This document shows, piece by piece, positions 48,490 through 57,662 of a stretch of 64,000 nt of DNA. The stretch lies in contig NZ_JAUSXM010000001.1 in assembly GCF_030815985.1 (NCBI RefSeq), forward strand, positions 3,286,001 to 3,350,000. The letters are read 5' to 3'. A program made the position numbers and the translations under genes. The DNA is from Paenibacillus sp. W2I17 (lineage in GTDB: Bacteria; Bacillota; Bacilli; Paenibacillales; Paenibacillaceae). Numbering within the stretch: the stretch's first letter is position 1; every line of letters starts with the position of its first letter. The notes under the pieces were generated by a model, which was not told the origin of the DNA, made no database searches, and saw nothing but the letters and a program-made list of their open reading frames with translations.

Positions 48490-50148
48490 CTACTTTGTAC
48501 TGTTATCCCAGGACCATTCCTCCAGATTGGTTGTCACCGGCCAGCCGTGACCATGAGGATGGATCTGCTGCTCACCAATGTTCAGTCCATTCGTAACCAG
48601 ATACAGATGATCTATATTTACGAGCCATGCCCATGGCGCATCACCCTGATAACTGAAACCTGTTGTTCCATCCCATTCCGCTTTCTGCCAGAACGGCAAT
48701 GCCTCTTCTTCACTTGTTGCCTGAAGGGCTTTGTCCATCCAAGAATCCACGACAGGATTACTATACAGCCCCACATTGTAATACCCTTCTCCTTTGTGAG
48801 TACTGCTATAGAGGTTATACGTTTCCAAAGGATCATGACTGCCCCACCCAAACAATACAGCGTTGGAGTAAGCCATCTTTTTCGTCTCTTCACGGCTTTT
48901 ACCTTCAACATTGATTTTGATTCCCGCCTGGGCAACCATATCCGCAGTAGCTAACGCCAGAGATTGTCTTGTTAAATCACCTGCAAAATAAAGCAGATTG
49001 AATTCGGCCTTAACACCGTTTTTCTCGACGATACCGTCACCATCCGCATCGGCCCAGCCACCAGCGGCCAGAATGCGCTTCGCTTCTTCGAGATTAGCAT
49101 CCGTAAATACGGCTTCCGCATTGCTCCAAGGCAGATCATCACTGACGGAATAAGACGGACGACCGTACCCTTCCAGTACACCTTCAACCAAAGCCTTACG
49201 ATCAATCACAACATTCACCGCTTGGCGAATGGCCAGATCGGATGTCACATCATTTCCTGCGGGAAGACCATCGCCCGACTTGGCACAAGCAGGTTGCATG
49301 GGGAACATGATGCCCCGGTTATCTACGGTTTTCACGGCCTCCAATGTCATGCCATTCACCTGTTGTTTGCTAAACGCTGCCGGGATAGCAGCGATATCCA
49401 CCGTACCTGCCTGTGCAGCGGCGTAGGCTGCATCTTCATCCAGATAGAGGAAGGTGAGTTTGTGGAATGCAGACTTGTTACCGTAATATTCTTCATTGGC
49501 CTCAACGATAGCCTGTTGTCCTTTGTCCCACTGTACCAGCTTGTACGGTCCCGATCCGACCGGATGTTCTGCGTAATCAGCACCATAGGCATGTTCAGGC
49601 ACAATGCCAAGTGTCGTCAGCAGACTGATGAATGTAGACTGCGGCGACTTCAATGTGAATACAACCGTGCTATCATCAGGTGCCTTCACATCAGCCATAT
49701 TTGTCAAATCAATCACAGACCCACTCTGAGTAGCCGTATCAAACGTAAATTTCACATCTTCAGCCGTAAGTGGCTCCCCATCAGAGAATGTTACATCGTT
49801 CCGGAGTGTAACCGTCCAGGTCAGCCCATCTTCACTAACTGAGTATGCCGTAGCCAGATCGTTAACCAGTTGTAACTTGGCATCCCGCTTCAGCAAGGTA
49901 CTCTGGAAAAGTGGTGACCCATATTGCCCCCATCCGGTTGTTGGATCAAACCCGCCTTCCGGCTCGGTGCCAACGGCCAGCACCAATTCGTCTTTGGTTG
50001 AGGTTGTTCCTGATTGTCCATTCTCTGCTGATGAAGCTGTTGGTGCTGTGCCCTGTGCACAACCAGATAAACCAATGGAACATACAAGTAAAATGCCTAA
50101 TCCTGTTCTACCTTTTCGTTTTCCCCATCTCCATGAAAATCTGCCCAT
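48490..50148 (-). CDS. nikA: Nickel ABC transporter substrate-binding lipoprotein (NikA/NikZ-like)
   Basis: A 552-residue family 5 solute-binding lipoprotein. The signal peptide ends in the lipobox LSGCAQG, so it is anchored to the membrane outside the cell. The segment DPTTGWGQYGSPLFQSTLL is characteristic of NikZ/Cnt-type nickel-binding proteins; other family segments are TFSDGEPLTAEDVKFTFD and HPVGSGPYKLVQWD. The ATG at 50148 follows GAGGGGG by ten bases; an in-frame GTG at 50181 lacks a site. A NikR-type operator overlaps its promoter, supporting nickel rather than peptide transport. Confidence 0.87.
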   Translation of the reverse strand: MGRFSWRWGKRKGRTGLGILLVCSIGLSGCAQGTAPTASSAENGQSGTTSTKDELVLAVGTEPEGGFDPTTGWGQYGSPLFQSTLLKRDAKLQLVNDLATAYSVSEDGLTWTVTLRNDVTFSDGEPLTAEDVKFTFDTATQSGSVIDLTNMADVKAPDDSTVVFTLKSPQSTFISLLTTLGIVPEHAYGADYAEHPVGSGPYKLVQWDKGQQAIVEANEEYYGNKSAFHKLTFLYLDEDAAYAAAQAGTVDIAAIPAAFSKQQVNGMTLEAVKTVDNRGIMFPMQPACAKSGDGLPAGNDVTSDLAIRQAVNVVIDRKALVEGVLEGYGRPSYSVSDDLPWSNAEAVFTDANLEEAKRILAAGGWADADGDGIVEKNGVKAEFNLLYFAGDLTRQSLALATADMVAQAGIKINVEGKSREETKKMAYSNAVLFGWGSHDPLETYNLYSSTHKGEGYYNVGLYSNPVVDSWMDKALQATSEEEALPFWQKAEWDGTTGFSYQGDAPWAWLVNIDHLYLVTNGLNIGEQQIHPHGHGWPVTTNLEEWSWDNSTK

Positions 50149-50192
50149 TCTGGTCGTTCCCCCTCTAAATATGTGCTGCACTCCCTTTTTTC

Positions 50193-50241
50193 GTGTTACT
50201 TTTTAGAGAAATTGTAGCACAAAATACAAATTATATGTCAA
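50193..50241 (-). promoter_or_regulatory. nik operon promoter with NikR-type operator
   Basis: GTGTTAC (50193-50199) and GTAGCAC (50214-50220) form an inverted repeat with 14 bases between and one mismatch. It matches, as I recall, the GTGTTAC-N13/14-GTAACAC site described for some non-enterobacterial NikR proteins. On the minus strand an extended -10 (TGCTACAAT, 50219-50211) overlaps it, with TTGACA (50241-50236) 19 bases upstream. Nickel-loaded NikR would block transcription. Confidence 0.72.
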
Positions 50242-50352
50242 CAAAGTTAACTTCGTAATCCATATTTTTTCATATTTCAGAATTAATAAATAAAAAGTTG
50301 TATAACCGAGCATTCGTAGCGCTCTATAAAGTCAGGTATTATAACAAACAAA

Positions 50353-50393
50353 AAAAAACAGACAGTTGGCATCTAACCAATAGTCTGTTTTTT
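50353..50393 (-). terminator. Terminator between nikR and nikA
   Basis: AAAAAACAGAC...GTCTGTTTTTT with inner CCAA/TTGG pairing forms a strong hairpin with T-runs. It separates nikR transcription from the nik operon. Confidence 0.88.
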
Positions 50394-50434
50394 AGATTTG
50401 CTATATTTTCATAGAAATTACACCCGTATTTGTC

Positions 50435-50971
50435 TTACTCCGTAGAGCGATGATGATGATGACTGTGACCATGCTGACCCGCACCTTGATTGTGACCCAG
50501 ACTTTGATCCGGGTTGCCATCCTGACGACTCTGAGCATGAGCCAGTTTGTTGAGTTCATCTACATAAGTCACGGACAGCTCCGCATACAAAACACCTTTT
50601 TGTACCTGGATCTGTTGATGCAGATGACGCAATCGTCCCAGGTTACCCCGTACGGCAATTACCTCCAGGCATTGGTCATGGTTCAGGTGCACGTGCATAT
50701 TGGAAATGATGTCATGATGCGCCTCGTGCTGGAGCTCCATCAAACGAATGGGAAGATCACTGATATGGTGATCGTAGACCATCACAATGGTACCTGCCAC
50801 ATCCTGGTCGGATTGTAATACAGAAGGTTGCAGTAATGTTTTGCGAACAAGATCACGGAAGGCCTCGGATCGGTTTTTGTATCCCTGTTCCTCAATATAC
50901 TGGTCAAACTGCTCAATCAGAGGTGTAGGAAACGCCACCCCGAACCGGGTCAAATCTTCTTTATCTGCCAT
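50435..50971 (-). CDS. nikR: Nickel-responsive regulator NikR with His-rich tail
   Basis: A 178-residue repressor. The N-terminal ribbon-helix-helix reads LTRFGVAFPTPLIEQFDQYI and RSEAFRDLVRK. The C-terminal ACT-like nickel-binding domain carries the ligands in HHDIISNMHVHLNHDQCLEV (His, His-x-His and Cys). The last 25 residues are an extra tail with GHSHHHHR, which may store or buffer nickel and is longer than in typical NikR. It lies upstream of the nik operon on the same strand. Confidence 0.95.
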   Translation of the reverse strand: MADKEDLTRFGVAFPTPLIEQFDQYIEEQGYKNRSEAFRDLVRKTLLQPSVLQSDQDVAGTIVMVYDHHISDLPIRLMELQHEAHHDIISNMHVHLNHDQCLEVIAVRGNLGRLRHLHQQIQVQKGVLYAELSVTYVDELNKLAHAQSRQDGNPDQSLGHNQGAGQHGHSHHHHRSTE

Positions 50972-51023
50972 ACTTCTCCTCCTGTGCCCTCATTTGCTTC
51001 GAGTGTACCACAGACTTGTCTGC

Positions 51024-52049
51024 TCATCGACTATACTGTTGCATGAATCGTACTGCCGAATGTATCGCCTGTTGTCCAGCGTCACTCTCCAGATCAAATT
51101 GATAATCATGTCCCAGCTTCTCTGATGAGTTCGAGAAAAACAAGGTTTCCACCTCAACATCAAGGCGCTTCAATACTTGTGCGAGCTCAATCGATTGACT
51201 GGTCAACGGGTCATCATTGCCTGAGGTAATAAATGCAGGTGGATACTCTGCTGTGGCCTGAAGCACGGTCGACATTTCATGCAGACGTGGATAGTCTTCA
51301 AATGTTTTGACTCCCGTATATGACCAGAGAAATGTCCGTATGAGTGGAAAGCCTGTATTGGCTACCGTGCTTAGATTGTATGGACCACAGAATAGCAGAA
51401 CCCCACGCAACTCTTCCGGCTGGGCGGCTGGTGTTATGTTCATCAGCTTGGCGAGAGATGGATTGGTCACCACTGCCGCAGTCTGACTTGCAATCTGGGC
51501 ACCTGCCGAATTGCCTGCGAGAAATATGTTTTCCGGGTCACCGTGATACTCACTGACATGGTTCTTCACGTAAGTCAAAGCCTGATTCGCCTGGATCACG
51601 GGAATGGGATATTTCGTATCCGGTGCGAGCGCATAATTCATACTGACCACAACGTAACCCTGTTTGGCTAATTGTACGGCATAATCTGCGATATCCTTTT
51701 TGTCACCCAAGACCCATCCACCACCATGAACCCACAACACAACAGGCAAAGGTTCCGATGTTACGGAAGGATAATAGATATCCAGCGTACTGTCATTACG
51801 CCCTTCGTCTGCATAGGGTACATCCGCAACACGAGTTATCCCACCCGAGAGCATAGTGTCCTTGCTATTTGTGTCTGTATTAGCAGTTTCAATTAATGAT
51901 TTTAATAAAAATACCGTTATTTTGGGTGTCCATTGTGTACCAATCCCAATAAAACCTATGATCATAATTAGTACAACGCTGGGTATCCAGTAACGTTTAC
52001 GTTTAAAACCTTTTGCCCCCGTACGTTTCGTTTCCAACTTGGACTGCAA
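51024..52049 (-). CDS. Membrane-anchored alpha/beta hydrolase (esterase/HSL-like)
   Basis: A protein of about 341 residues. One N-terminal helix (YWIPSVVLIMIIGFIGIGT) anchors it, so the catalytic domain is probably outside. The oxyanion motif is HGGGW, the nucleophile Ser is in GNSAGA, and a probable Asp (SGNDDPLT) and His (LGHDYQF) complete the triad. The start is not certain: a TTG at 52049 lies six bases after GAGGTG, while a GTG at 52058 lies within that site. The substrate is unknown. nikR follows after 52 bases without a terminator. Confidence 0.8.
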   Translation of the reverse strand: MQSKLETKRTGAKGFKRKRYWIPSVVLIMIIGFIGIGTQWTPKITVFLLKSLIETANTDTNSKDTMLSGGITRVADVPYADEGRNDSTLDIYYPSVTSEPLPVVLWVHGGGWVLGDKKDIADYAVQLAKQGYVVVSMNYALAPDTKYPIPVIQANQALTYVKNHVSEYHGDPENIFLAGNSAGAQIASQTAAVVTNPSLAKLMNITPAAQPEELRGVLLFCGPYNLSTVANTGFPLIRTFLWSYTGVKTFEDYPRLHEMSTVLQATAEYPPAFITSGNDDPLTSQSIELAQVLKRLDVEVETLFFSNSSEKLGHDYQFDLESDAGQQAIHSAVRFMQQYSR

Positions 52050-52129
52050 TAGCTCCACCTCGTTCCATCATCATCGAAGCGTCTTTATATCTAAAGTTGT
52101 GTACGTTGCAGAGAGGACCGGGTTTCCTC

Positions 52130-53236
52130 TTATTTGGGTCTCTTGGCGATTTCCTGTCTGACTTTCACATATGTAGTGGATACGTTTTGCTCCAGTGTAT
52201 GAATACTTTGTTTTGTTCCTGCCCATTTCTCTGCTGCAGACGCCAAGGTGTTCAATGAGCTGAGTACACGTGACGTTTGGCTTTGTTTTGTACTCTGTTT
52301 GAACTGTTGTAGAGCTTTGGAATATCGTTCTTTAGCCAGACTCGCCTGTTTTTTAGCCGTTTGAATCTGTTTCTTCGCGGAGTCGGCCCCTGCTAGCATA
52401 GCTCGTAAACGTTTTATTTCAGCGCTCTTCCGTTTACGTGCTTCAGCAAGTTCCTTTTTCTTGATCCGGATGTCTTCTCTGGCAAGTTTCACAACGGGTC
52501 TCAACGTCTCTGCCTGAGTGCGGATCGCTGCACTCCATTCCTTATTTTTGATGGCTTTGGCTGCATCCAACTGTCTATTGACTGAACTGTATAGGGCAAA
52601 TAGCGGTTCATATCGGGCCTGTGTTTGCTTTACCTTTTCAGCTAGAGTTGCGACCTTCGCATCATCGGTTTGTCTTATTTCGACACGTAATCGCTCCAAT
52701 TCCGCGGTATTGGCGGCATGAAGCGTCTTTATCTTTTGTTCCCAAGCCTGCTCTTGTGTCTTCCAGTTCCCCACTTTCTCGTACGCTTGCTTCAACGTTA
52801 ACTTAGTTTGTGCGTCGGCTTTGTTCAAAACGGAATCCCAGGCTTTCTGCGCTGTTACGCCAAGATCTATGCCCGCAGCCTCCACTGAAGAAGCAAAATA
52901 GATCGTGCCTGCGCTGAACAGAATCACAAGTCCTATGAGCAGGCGTGATCTGAAAATAAGATGAGCGAATGAGGATAATTGACGATGCCGTACGTTACTT
53001 TGTTCCATCATGTGACTATGGCTACCTGCTATTGGAGAAGGGAATAGAATGTCACTCGTCTCCATTAAAGCTATTTCTTCTGTAGATATATCTTCGATAT
53101 GCTGTCGCCCCTTCTTTTCTTCCACCAAGCCATGATGATCTATGAAGTTATGTGAGCTTGTTCGTTCCAATAGGGAGCAACAACATGCCGTGGCCTCCTG
53201 TTCACTTATCATTTCCTTCCATGCTTCTGTTTGCAT
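52130..53236 (-). CDS. Coiled-coil, single-helix envelope protein of unknown function
   Basis: A 368-residue protein. The first 90 residues are hydrophilic and include a CCC cluster at 18-20. One membrane helix (LLIGLVILFSAGTIYFASSV) ends in SSVEAA, which could be a cleavage site if translation started later. Residues from about 120 on are Lys/Ala/Gln-rich heptad-like helices, predicted coiled coil. I recognise no family. The ATG at 53236 has a modest AAAGGG site; an alternative start is the MMEQS pair near residue 75. Upstream lies an unusual leader with a terminator hairpin. Confidence 0.6.
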   Translation of the reverse strand: MQTEAWKEMISEQEATACCCSLLERTSSHNFIDHHGLVEEKKGRQHIEDISTEEIALMETSDILFPSPIAGSHSHMMEQSNVRHRQLSSFAHLIFRSRLLIGLVILFSAGTIYFASSVEAAGIDLGVTAQKAWDSVLNKADAQTKLTLKQAYEKVGNWKTQEQAWEQKIKTLHAANTAELERLRVEIRQTDDAKVATLAEKVKQTQARYEPLFALYSSVNRQLDAAKAIKNKEWSAAIRTQAETLRPVVKLAREDIRIKKKELAEARKRKSAEIKRLRAMLAGADSAKKQIQTAKKQASLAKERYSKALQQFKQSTKQSQTSRVLSSLNTLASAAEKWAGTKQSIHTLEQNVSTTYVKVRQEIAKRPK

Positions 53237-53436
53237 GCGTCTCTACACCCTTTCTTCTAAAATATTTAGCAGAATAGCCAACGAAATCAGCGAACGACAA
53301 AAAAGCACCCGCAAGTCAGGCATTTGCCTGCTCTTACGGGTGCTTCCCTCATAAGCCGTTCCATATGAGATTCGATTGAACGAGTCGCTCGAACCTTACC
53401 TTTTTCTAATATATTCCATTCACTGTGTCTGGTCAA
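53237..53436 (-). promoter_or_regulatory. Promoter and structured leader upstream of the coiled-coil gene
   Basis: On the minus strand TTGACC (53436-53431) and TATATT (53413-53408) with 17 bases between make a good promoter. The roughly 165-base leader contains TTCGA-N13-TCGAA, CTCAT-N12-ATGAG and then the terminator hairpin at 53298-53345, before the gene start. This order suggests attenuation or a riboswitch. I could not match it to a known class. Alternatively the hairpin only terminates the upstream ABC operon. Confidence 0.42.
53298..53345 (-). terminator. Intrinsic terminator in the leader region
   Basis: AAGCACCCG and CGGGTGCTT form the outer stem, and CAGGCA-TT-TGCCTG the inner arm; TTTTTTG follows on the minus strand. 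It lies after the ABC permease gene and about 60 bases before the coiled-coil gene start. Confidence 0.85.
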
Positions 53437-53524
53437 GTAAATCTGGTTTCACTATACTAATATCAAACCTTTGATCAACGGGAGAACCCTTCCCGCTTAT
53501 AGTTAACAACTGATACAGCTCAGC

Positions 53525-55552
53525 TTATTGATTGACCAAAATAGCTTTCATTTTCTCGGTCAAATCCTCTTCTTTCAGCATCATATAGATGTTCTCGCCA
53601 CGAATAACATTCAACTTGATCTGATAAATGGTATCTTTCTCTGTTAGATAACCAGACCGTTGACGTTTGAGCAAATCACTAATGATTTCTTTGTTTTTAG
53701 TCGCTATCTGTTTGTTACCACTTAGATTTCCATCGATATATTCTGGCTGCGGAGCAGTCCACTGAAGCGAACCCGGACTGTTAATCTCCTGCTTCGCAAA
53801 CTGAGCGGAGACAATCTCATCTGCCTGGATAAGCAACTGGTCGTATAACTTGTTCTCCTTCAGCCAAGCCAATACCCGATCATAGCTAGGTTTGATCTCA
53901 AAATTCCACATCTCCCTCGGTTGAAATGGATCTTTCGAAGTAGAGTCCTGATTCATCTCCGCGTAAGCAAACGACTGCCACGGGGAGCGCTGTTCTTCAT
54001 AGGTCTGATCAAAAATGTCCTGTTTCAACAATGCTTTGAACTCACGGACTTGCTCCGGATTGCTAATATAAACCTTCCGGTATGAACTTATGGCAGAACG
54101 AATGCCGAAACTTAACGCATCTTCATCCAGCTTATACGTTTCAAAGGCGACTCTTTTGTAATCCTGGGACTGTTTCAGAGCCTTTAATTCCTGATGGAAT
54201 TCGGCTTCTGGAATGTAGTATTTACGTTTCATCACTTTGCCGTTATCCAGCTTGTAGTTAATTAATATAGACTCATCATTACGCATACCTGTATTAATCG
54301 GATCATCCAGTAAAGGAAGATCGGAATTCACAATTTTTTGATGAAGAGCGATAACTGCCCCCATGTATTCCGGATCATTAGAATAGAGGTGAGCATCGTC
54401 CTTTTTCTGACTGACACCGTTACTGTAGGTATAACTCTCCCCACCAAGCTTGATGCTATTCACCTTGCTCATTTCAGGCACTCGAGCGGCGTATCCATTC
54501 CAGTCGGCAATAGGTACGTACAGTATCAGACCAGCGATGATACCATATAGAATCAGCTTGGGTAGCAGCCTGCTGCTCCAGATCAGCCATGTTTTGCGAA
54601 TAATCATCTCGGCAACGATATAACCTACAATTCCGCCGAGGATATATCCGAAGATTCCCCATCCAGCTGATCCTCTTGGAGCAATCATTGTAAAGTAACC
54701 TCCGCCAATCAGAACCAATGTAAACATCAATCCAAAGCGGAATATAGGTTTTATAAGCTTAAACGTAACTGCTTGGGTAGCAGATTCAACCTGTCTCTTC
54801 GCATAAAGTACATAGGTTAGAGGAATAAACAGGATTGCAAATATCGCATAGATAATTAACTCCTGACGGATTACAGGGAGGTTACTGATCGAACCCACAC
54901 GCAGGACAAGTGAGAGTTTCTCCGCATTAAAGCCCACTTCTTCAAAAGCATATCCGAGCAAATAATGCTGGAGATGAAGTGACATAATGAACCATACGAC
55001 AACAGGTAACAAGACGAGTGCGTACACGGTGAGTCCCTGCAATACAGATTGACCAATACACATGCCCACCGCCACAGTTAGCATGAACATAAACAGCGAG
55101 TAGATACTCATGCTCAAGCCCCACATCCAGATTGTACTGCCATCAAACAGAAACGCAGGTTGATCCAGTACCGCCCATACCCAGCCGGTAATCGCAGTTG
55201 TAATCCAGATTGGAATCAGGATCATGGCATATCCGGTCAACAGATTCACCGTTAATAGATGTTTACGACGTAACGGCAAACTATGGAACAGATCCGAAGG
55301 TGCACCAGACTGAATGTACCGAAAAAGAAAGATTCCAGCTGCTACGGGCAGTGTGATAGCGAACAGAATCTGCACTTCACCATTGGCCTGAAACAAACTT
55401 ATAATCTGCTGTGGCACATCCCTGTACTCGGTAGCGATATATAGCGGAAGTGAGAACAACAATGTGATGAGAAATAAAATGCCTATCCATCCATGCTGTC
55501 TGAAATTTTGGATCAGGATGCCCCGGTTACAGAACAATCGGTTGAATATCAT
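53525..55552 (-). CDS. ABC transporter permease-like protein (DUF6449-type), second GntR/ABC module
   Basis: A protein of about 675 residues. The first 360 hold roughly nine or more hydrophobic helices, including the ABC-2-like SLPLRRKHLLTVNLLTGYAM. The C-terminal 300 residues are soluble and extracytoplasmic-looking (SKVNSIKLGGESYTYSNGVS onward). The ATG at 55552 follows GGAGG by nine bases and overlaps the ATPase gene by 26. It probably exports a compound or senses envelope damage with its ATPase partner. The DUF6449 label is from memory. Confidence 0.72.
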   Translation of the reverse strand: MIFNRLFCNRGILIQNFRQHGWIGILFLITLLFSLPLYIATEYRDVPQQIISLFQANGEVQILFAITLPVAAGIFLFRYIQSGAPSDLFHSLPLRRKHLLTVNLLTGYAMILIPIWITTAITGWVWAVLDQPAFLFDGSTIWMWGLSMSIYSLFMFMLTVAVGMCIGQSVLQGLTVYALVLLPVVVWFIMSLHLQHYLLGYAFEEVGFNAEKLSLVLRVGSISNLPVIRQELIIYAIFAILFIPLTYVLYAKRQVESATQAVTFKLIKPIFRFGLMFTLVLIGGGYFTMIAPRGSAGWGIFGYILGGIVGYIVAEMIIRKTWLIWSSRLLPKLILYGIIAGLILYVPIADWNGYAARVPEMSKVNSIKLGGESYTYSNGVSQKKDDAHLYSNDPEYMGAVIALHQKIVNSDLPLLDDPINTGMRNDESILINYKLDNGKVMKRKYYIPEAEFHQELKALKQSQDYKRVAFETYKLDEDALSFGIRSAISSYRKVYISNPEQVREFKALLKQDIFDQTYEEQRSPWQSFAYAEMNQDSTSKDPFQPREMWNFEIKPSYDRVLAWLKENKLYDQLLIQADEIVSAQFAKQEINSPGSLQWTAPQPEYIDGNLSGNKQIATKNKEIISDLLKRQRSGYLTEKDTIYQIKLNVIRGENIYMMLKEEDLTEKMKAILVNQ

Positions 55553-56429
55553 ACCCTGCGTCCTCCATTTCATAGATAAAGATTTCTTCGAGCGTCAAAG
55601 GCAGTACATCCAGCAGATATGGATCATGTATACGGAATTGATCCGTTACCTGTTGTCGGTTACCTTTGACAATGTACAGGGATACACTTCCCCGTTTCTC
55701 TTCATGCAAAATATCAATCTGCTCATCCATGGCTTTGGCATGGTCCGGGTGGCGGAAAGCGACCTGGATTTTATGCGTATCCGCCTTCAGATCATCGAGA
55801 TCTTTCTCTACAATAATTCGGCCTTTGTGCATAATCGCCACATGGTCACACAGATCTTCAATCTCACGCAAGTTGTGCGATGAGATGACAATGGTTACTT
55901 GACGCTCAGCCGCTTCCTGGAACAGCAAGTTTTTGATCTGCTGGCGCATGACCGGGTCAAGGCCGTCAATCGGCTCATCCATCAGCAGTACTTCAGGCAT
56001 ACAGCTAAGTCCCAGCCATACGGCTGCCTGACGGCGCATGCCTTTGGACATGCGATGTAACTTGCGTTTTACATCCAGTTTGAACACGGTAGCCAGTTGC
56101 TTGAACCGTTCCTCATTCCAGCGCGGATATACCGAACGATAAAATGCAGCCATCTGAGTTATTGAAGATTGCGGGAAAAAGTAGGGCGAATCGGCCATAA
56201 AAATCGTGCGGCCTTTGAGATCCATATTTTCATAAATTTCAGTATCCTCGATACGAACAGTCCCGCTGTCCTGACGGTAAATGCCAGCCATCATTTTGAG
56301 CAGCGATGTCTTGCCTGCCCCGTTGGAACCGAGCAAACCATAGATCGACCCCTTATGTATGTGCATCGTTACGCCATCCACTGCCTTTTCCTGTTCAAAT
56401 GCTTTGACGACTTGATTCAGCTCAATCAT
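55527..56429 (-). CDS. ABC transporter ATP-binding protein, second GntR/ABC module
   Basis: A 300-residue ATPase. Walker A is GLLGSNGAGKTS, the signature is altered to RMSKGMRRQAA, Walker B is VLLMDEPIDGLD and the switch His is in VISSHNLREIE. A C-terminal extension of about 90 residues follows. It overlaps the GntR gene by eight bases, as in the first module at 37826-37833. Confidence 0.88.
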   Translation of the reverse strand: MIELNQVVKAFEQEKAVDGVTMHIHKGSIYGLLGSNGAGKTSLLKMMAGIYRQDSGTVRIEDTEIYENMDLKGRTIFMADSPYFFPQSSITQMAAFYRSVYPRWNEERFKQLATVFKLDVKRKLHRMSKGMRRQAAVWLGLSCMPEVLLMDEPIDGLDPVMRQQIKNLLFQEAAERQVTIVISSHNLREIEDLCDHVAIMHKGRIIVEKDLDDLKADTHKIQVAFRHPDHAKAMDEQIDILHEEKRGSVSLYIVKGNRQQVTDQFRIHDPYLLDVLPLTLEEIFIYEMEDAGYDIQPIVL

Positions 56430-56811
56430 GAGGCTCCTCCTTCTCTATACGGGCCATCGCTTCCTCAAACAAAAGCGTCATATCCGCTTTGGTCAAACCG
56501 GAATACGAAGCTTCTGCAATCAACTTCACCAGAGACTCTCTGATCTCATCTCTCATGGCTTCATTCGGATGTTCCACTGACGATGATACGAAGCTCCCTT
56601 TTCCCTGCAAAGAATAAATGTAACCTTCACGTTCAAGCTCACGATACGCTTTCTGAATCGTATTTGGATTCACGGTCAGCTGCGTGGATAACGCACGAAC
56701 GGAAGGAAGCTGCTCGTCGGGCTTTAGAATACCGTATACGATCATTTCTTTGACTTTGTCCACTAGTTGCTCGTAGATCGCCTTACGGCTGCGTACATCT
56801 AATTCGAACAT
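56422..56811 (-). CDS. GntR-family regulator, YtrA subgroup (second module)
   Basis: A 129-residue repressor with winged helix segments DEQLPSVRALSTQLTVNPNT and IQKAYRELEREGYIYSLQGK and a short C-terminal tail. It is the first gene of its operon. GGAGG precedes the ATG by about six bases. It resembles the first GntR at 37826-38212, so the two modules are probably paralogous. A YtrA-like operator lies upstream. Confidence 0.9.
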   Translation of the reverse strand: MFELDVRSRKAIYEQLVDKVKEMIVYGILKPDEQLPSVRALSTQLTVNPNTIQKAYRELEREGYIYSLQGKGSFVSSSVEHPNEAMRDEIRESLVKLIAEASYSGLTKADMTLLFEEAMARIEKEEPHD

Positions 56812-56951
56812 CCCGCACCTCCTTTCTGTAAATGTGTGAAATAACCCATGGGTTTTAAATGACTGTATCTGAGGTGTATGTGTAGTAATCTAGGTGAAAA
56901 AAGGCGTTACCTAAGCTGTACAGATGTATGTATTCAACTCTTAGGTGTATT

Positions 56952-56993
56952 AACTGTACTACTATTATTAATACAGTTAAATCGAATTGTCAA
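56952..56993 (-). promoter_or_regulatory. Promoter and YtrA-like operator of the second GntR/ABC operon
   Basis: On the minus strand TTGACA (56993-56988) and TAATAA (56970-56965) are separated by 17 bases. AACTGTA-N13-TACAGTT (56952-56978) covers the -10. This spacing equals, as I recall, the AGTGTA-N13-TACACT operator of Bacillus subtilis YtrA. Confidence 0.75.
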
Positions 56994-57084
56994 CCGTTGA
57001 CTTTGACTTCTTGTTTTATTGGGAGTACGTTAATAAAGAAAGGTTATATGGTTTAAATGACATATGTGTTTTTGGGAAGCAAGT

Positions 57085-57354
57085 TCATTTCGACTTAGGA
57101 CGCGGCACGATCAGGGTGACTTTCACATGAGGTGAGGCAAAACGGCTATCTGAAGCGATGTGGCTAGATGTGGCTACTCGAAGTGATACGGCTACCCGCA
57201 ACCTTTGCTTGACCGCTTTTGACAGAATTACATGCAAAGGTTGTTCAGGTCTTTCCCCTTCCGTTATGATGGAGATGGAATATTGTTCGATAATCACTGT
57301 ATCTTGATTACTATTTTGTGCGCGTTTAATCTGATTGATTGTTAGGTATGTCAT
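57085..57354 (-). CDS. Doubtful small hypothetical protein, 89 aa
   Basis: An open frame starting MTYLTINQIKRAQNSNQDTV with a basic, Val/Arg-rich second half. No ribosome site is seen before the ATG, and no family is recognised. It may not be a gene. Confidence 0.2.
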   Translation of the reverse strand: MTYLTINQIKRAQNSNQDTVIIEQYSISIITEGERPEQPLHVILSKAVKQRLRVAVSLRVATSSHIASDSRFASPHVKVTLIVPRPKSK

Positions 57355-57662
57355 GCGTTATATATGTTGTCTTGCGTTATAGATCTAATGTCCTCACAGC
57401 TATTGGACATACATCAGACAGCTATATTAGAGTTAGCGAGACTGTGTATTTACTTTAAATTCTGGTTTGCACAAATGAGCTACTATGCAGTGGTCGAGTG
57501 TAGACTGGGCCCGTTATTCATTTGGCTTGTTGGTCTAAAATCCGAAGGTCTATATATGATTCGCGTTGGATGGGTCGGGGCAGTCTTCAGCCTTTTCAAT
57601 CGTTTATCTGTTCGTTTGGAGTGCCAACTCGTGCTGTCCGCACTGAGCATACATATTGCATA

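Noticed and set aside
53237..53410. Assignment of the leader to a c-di-GMP, c-di-AMP or fluoride riboswitch
   Set aside because: I could not find the conserved cores of these classes, so only a generic structured leader is reported.
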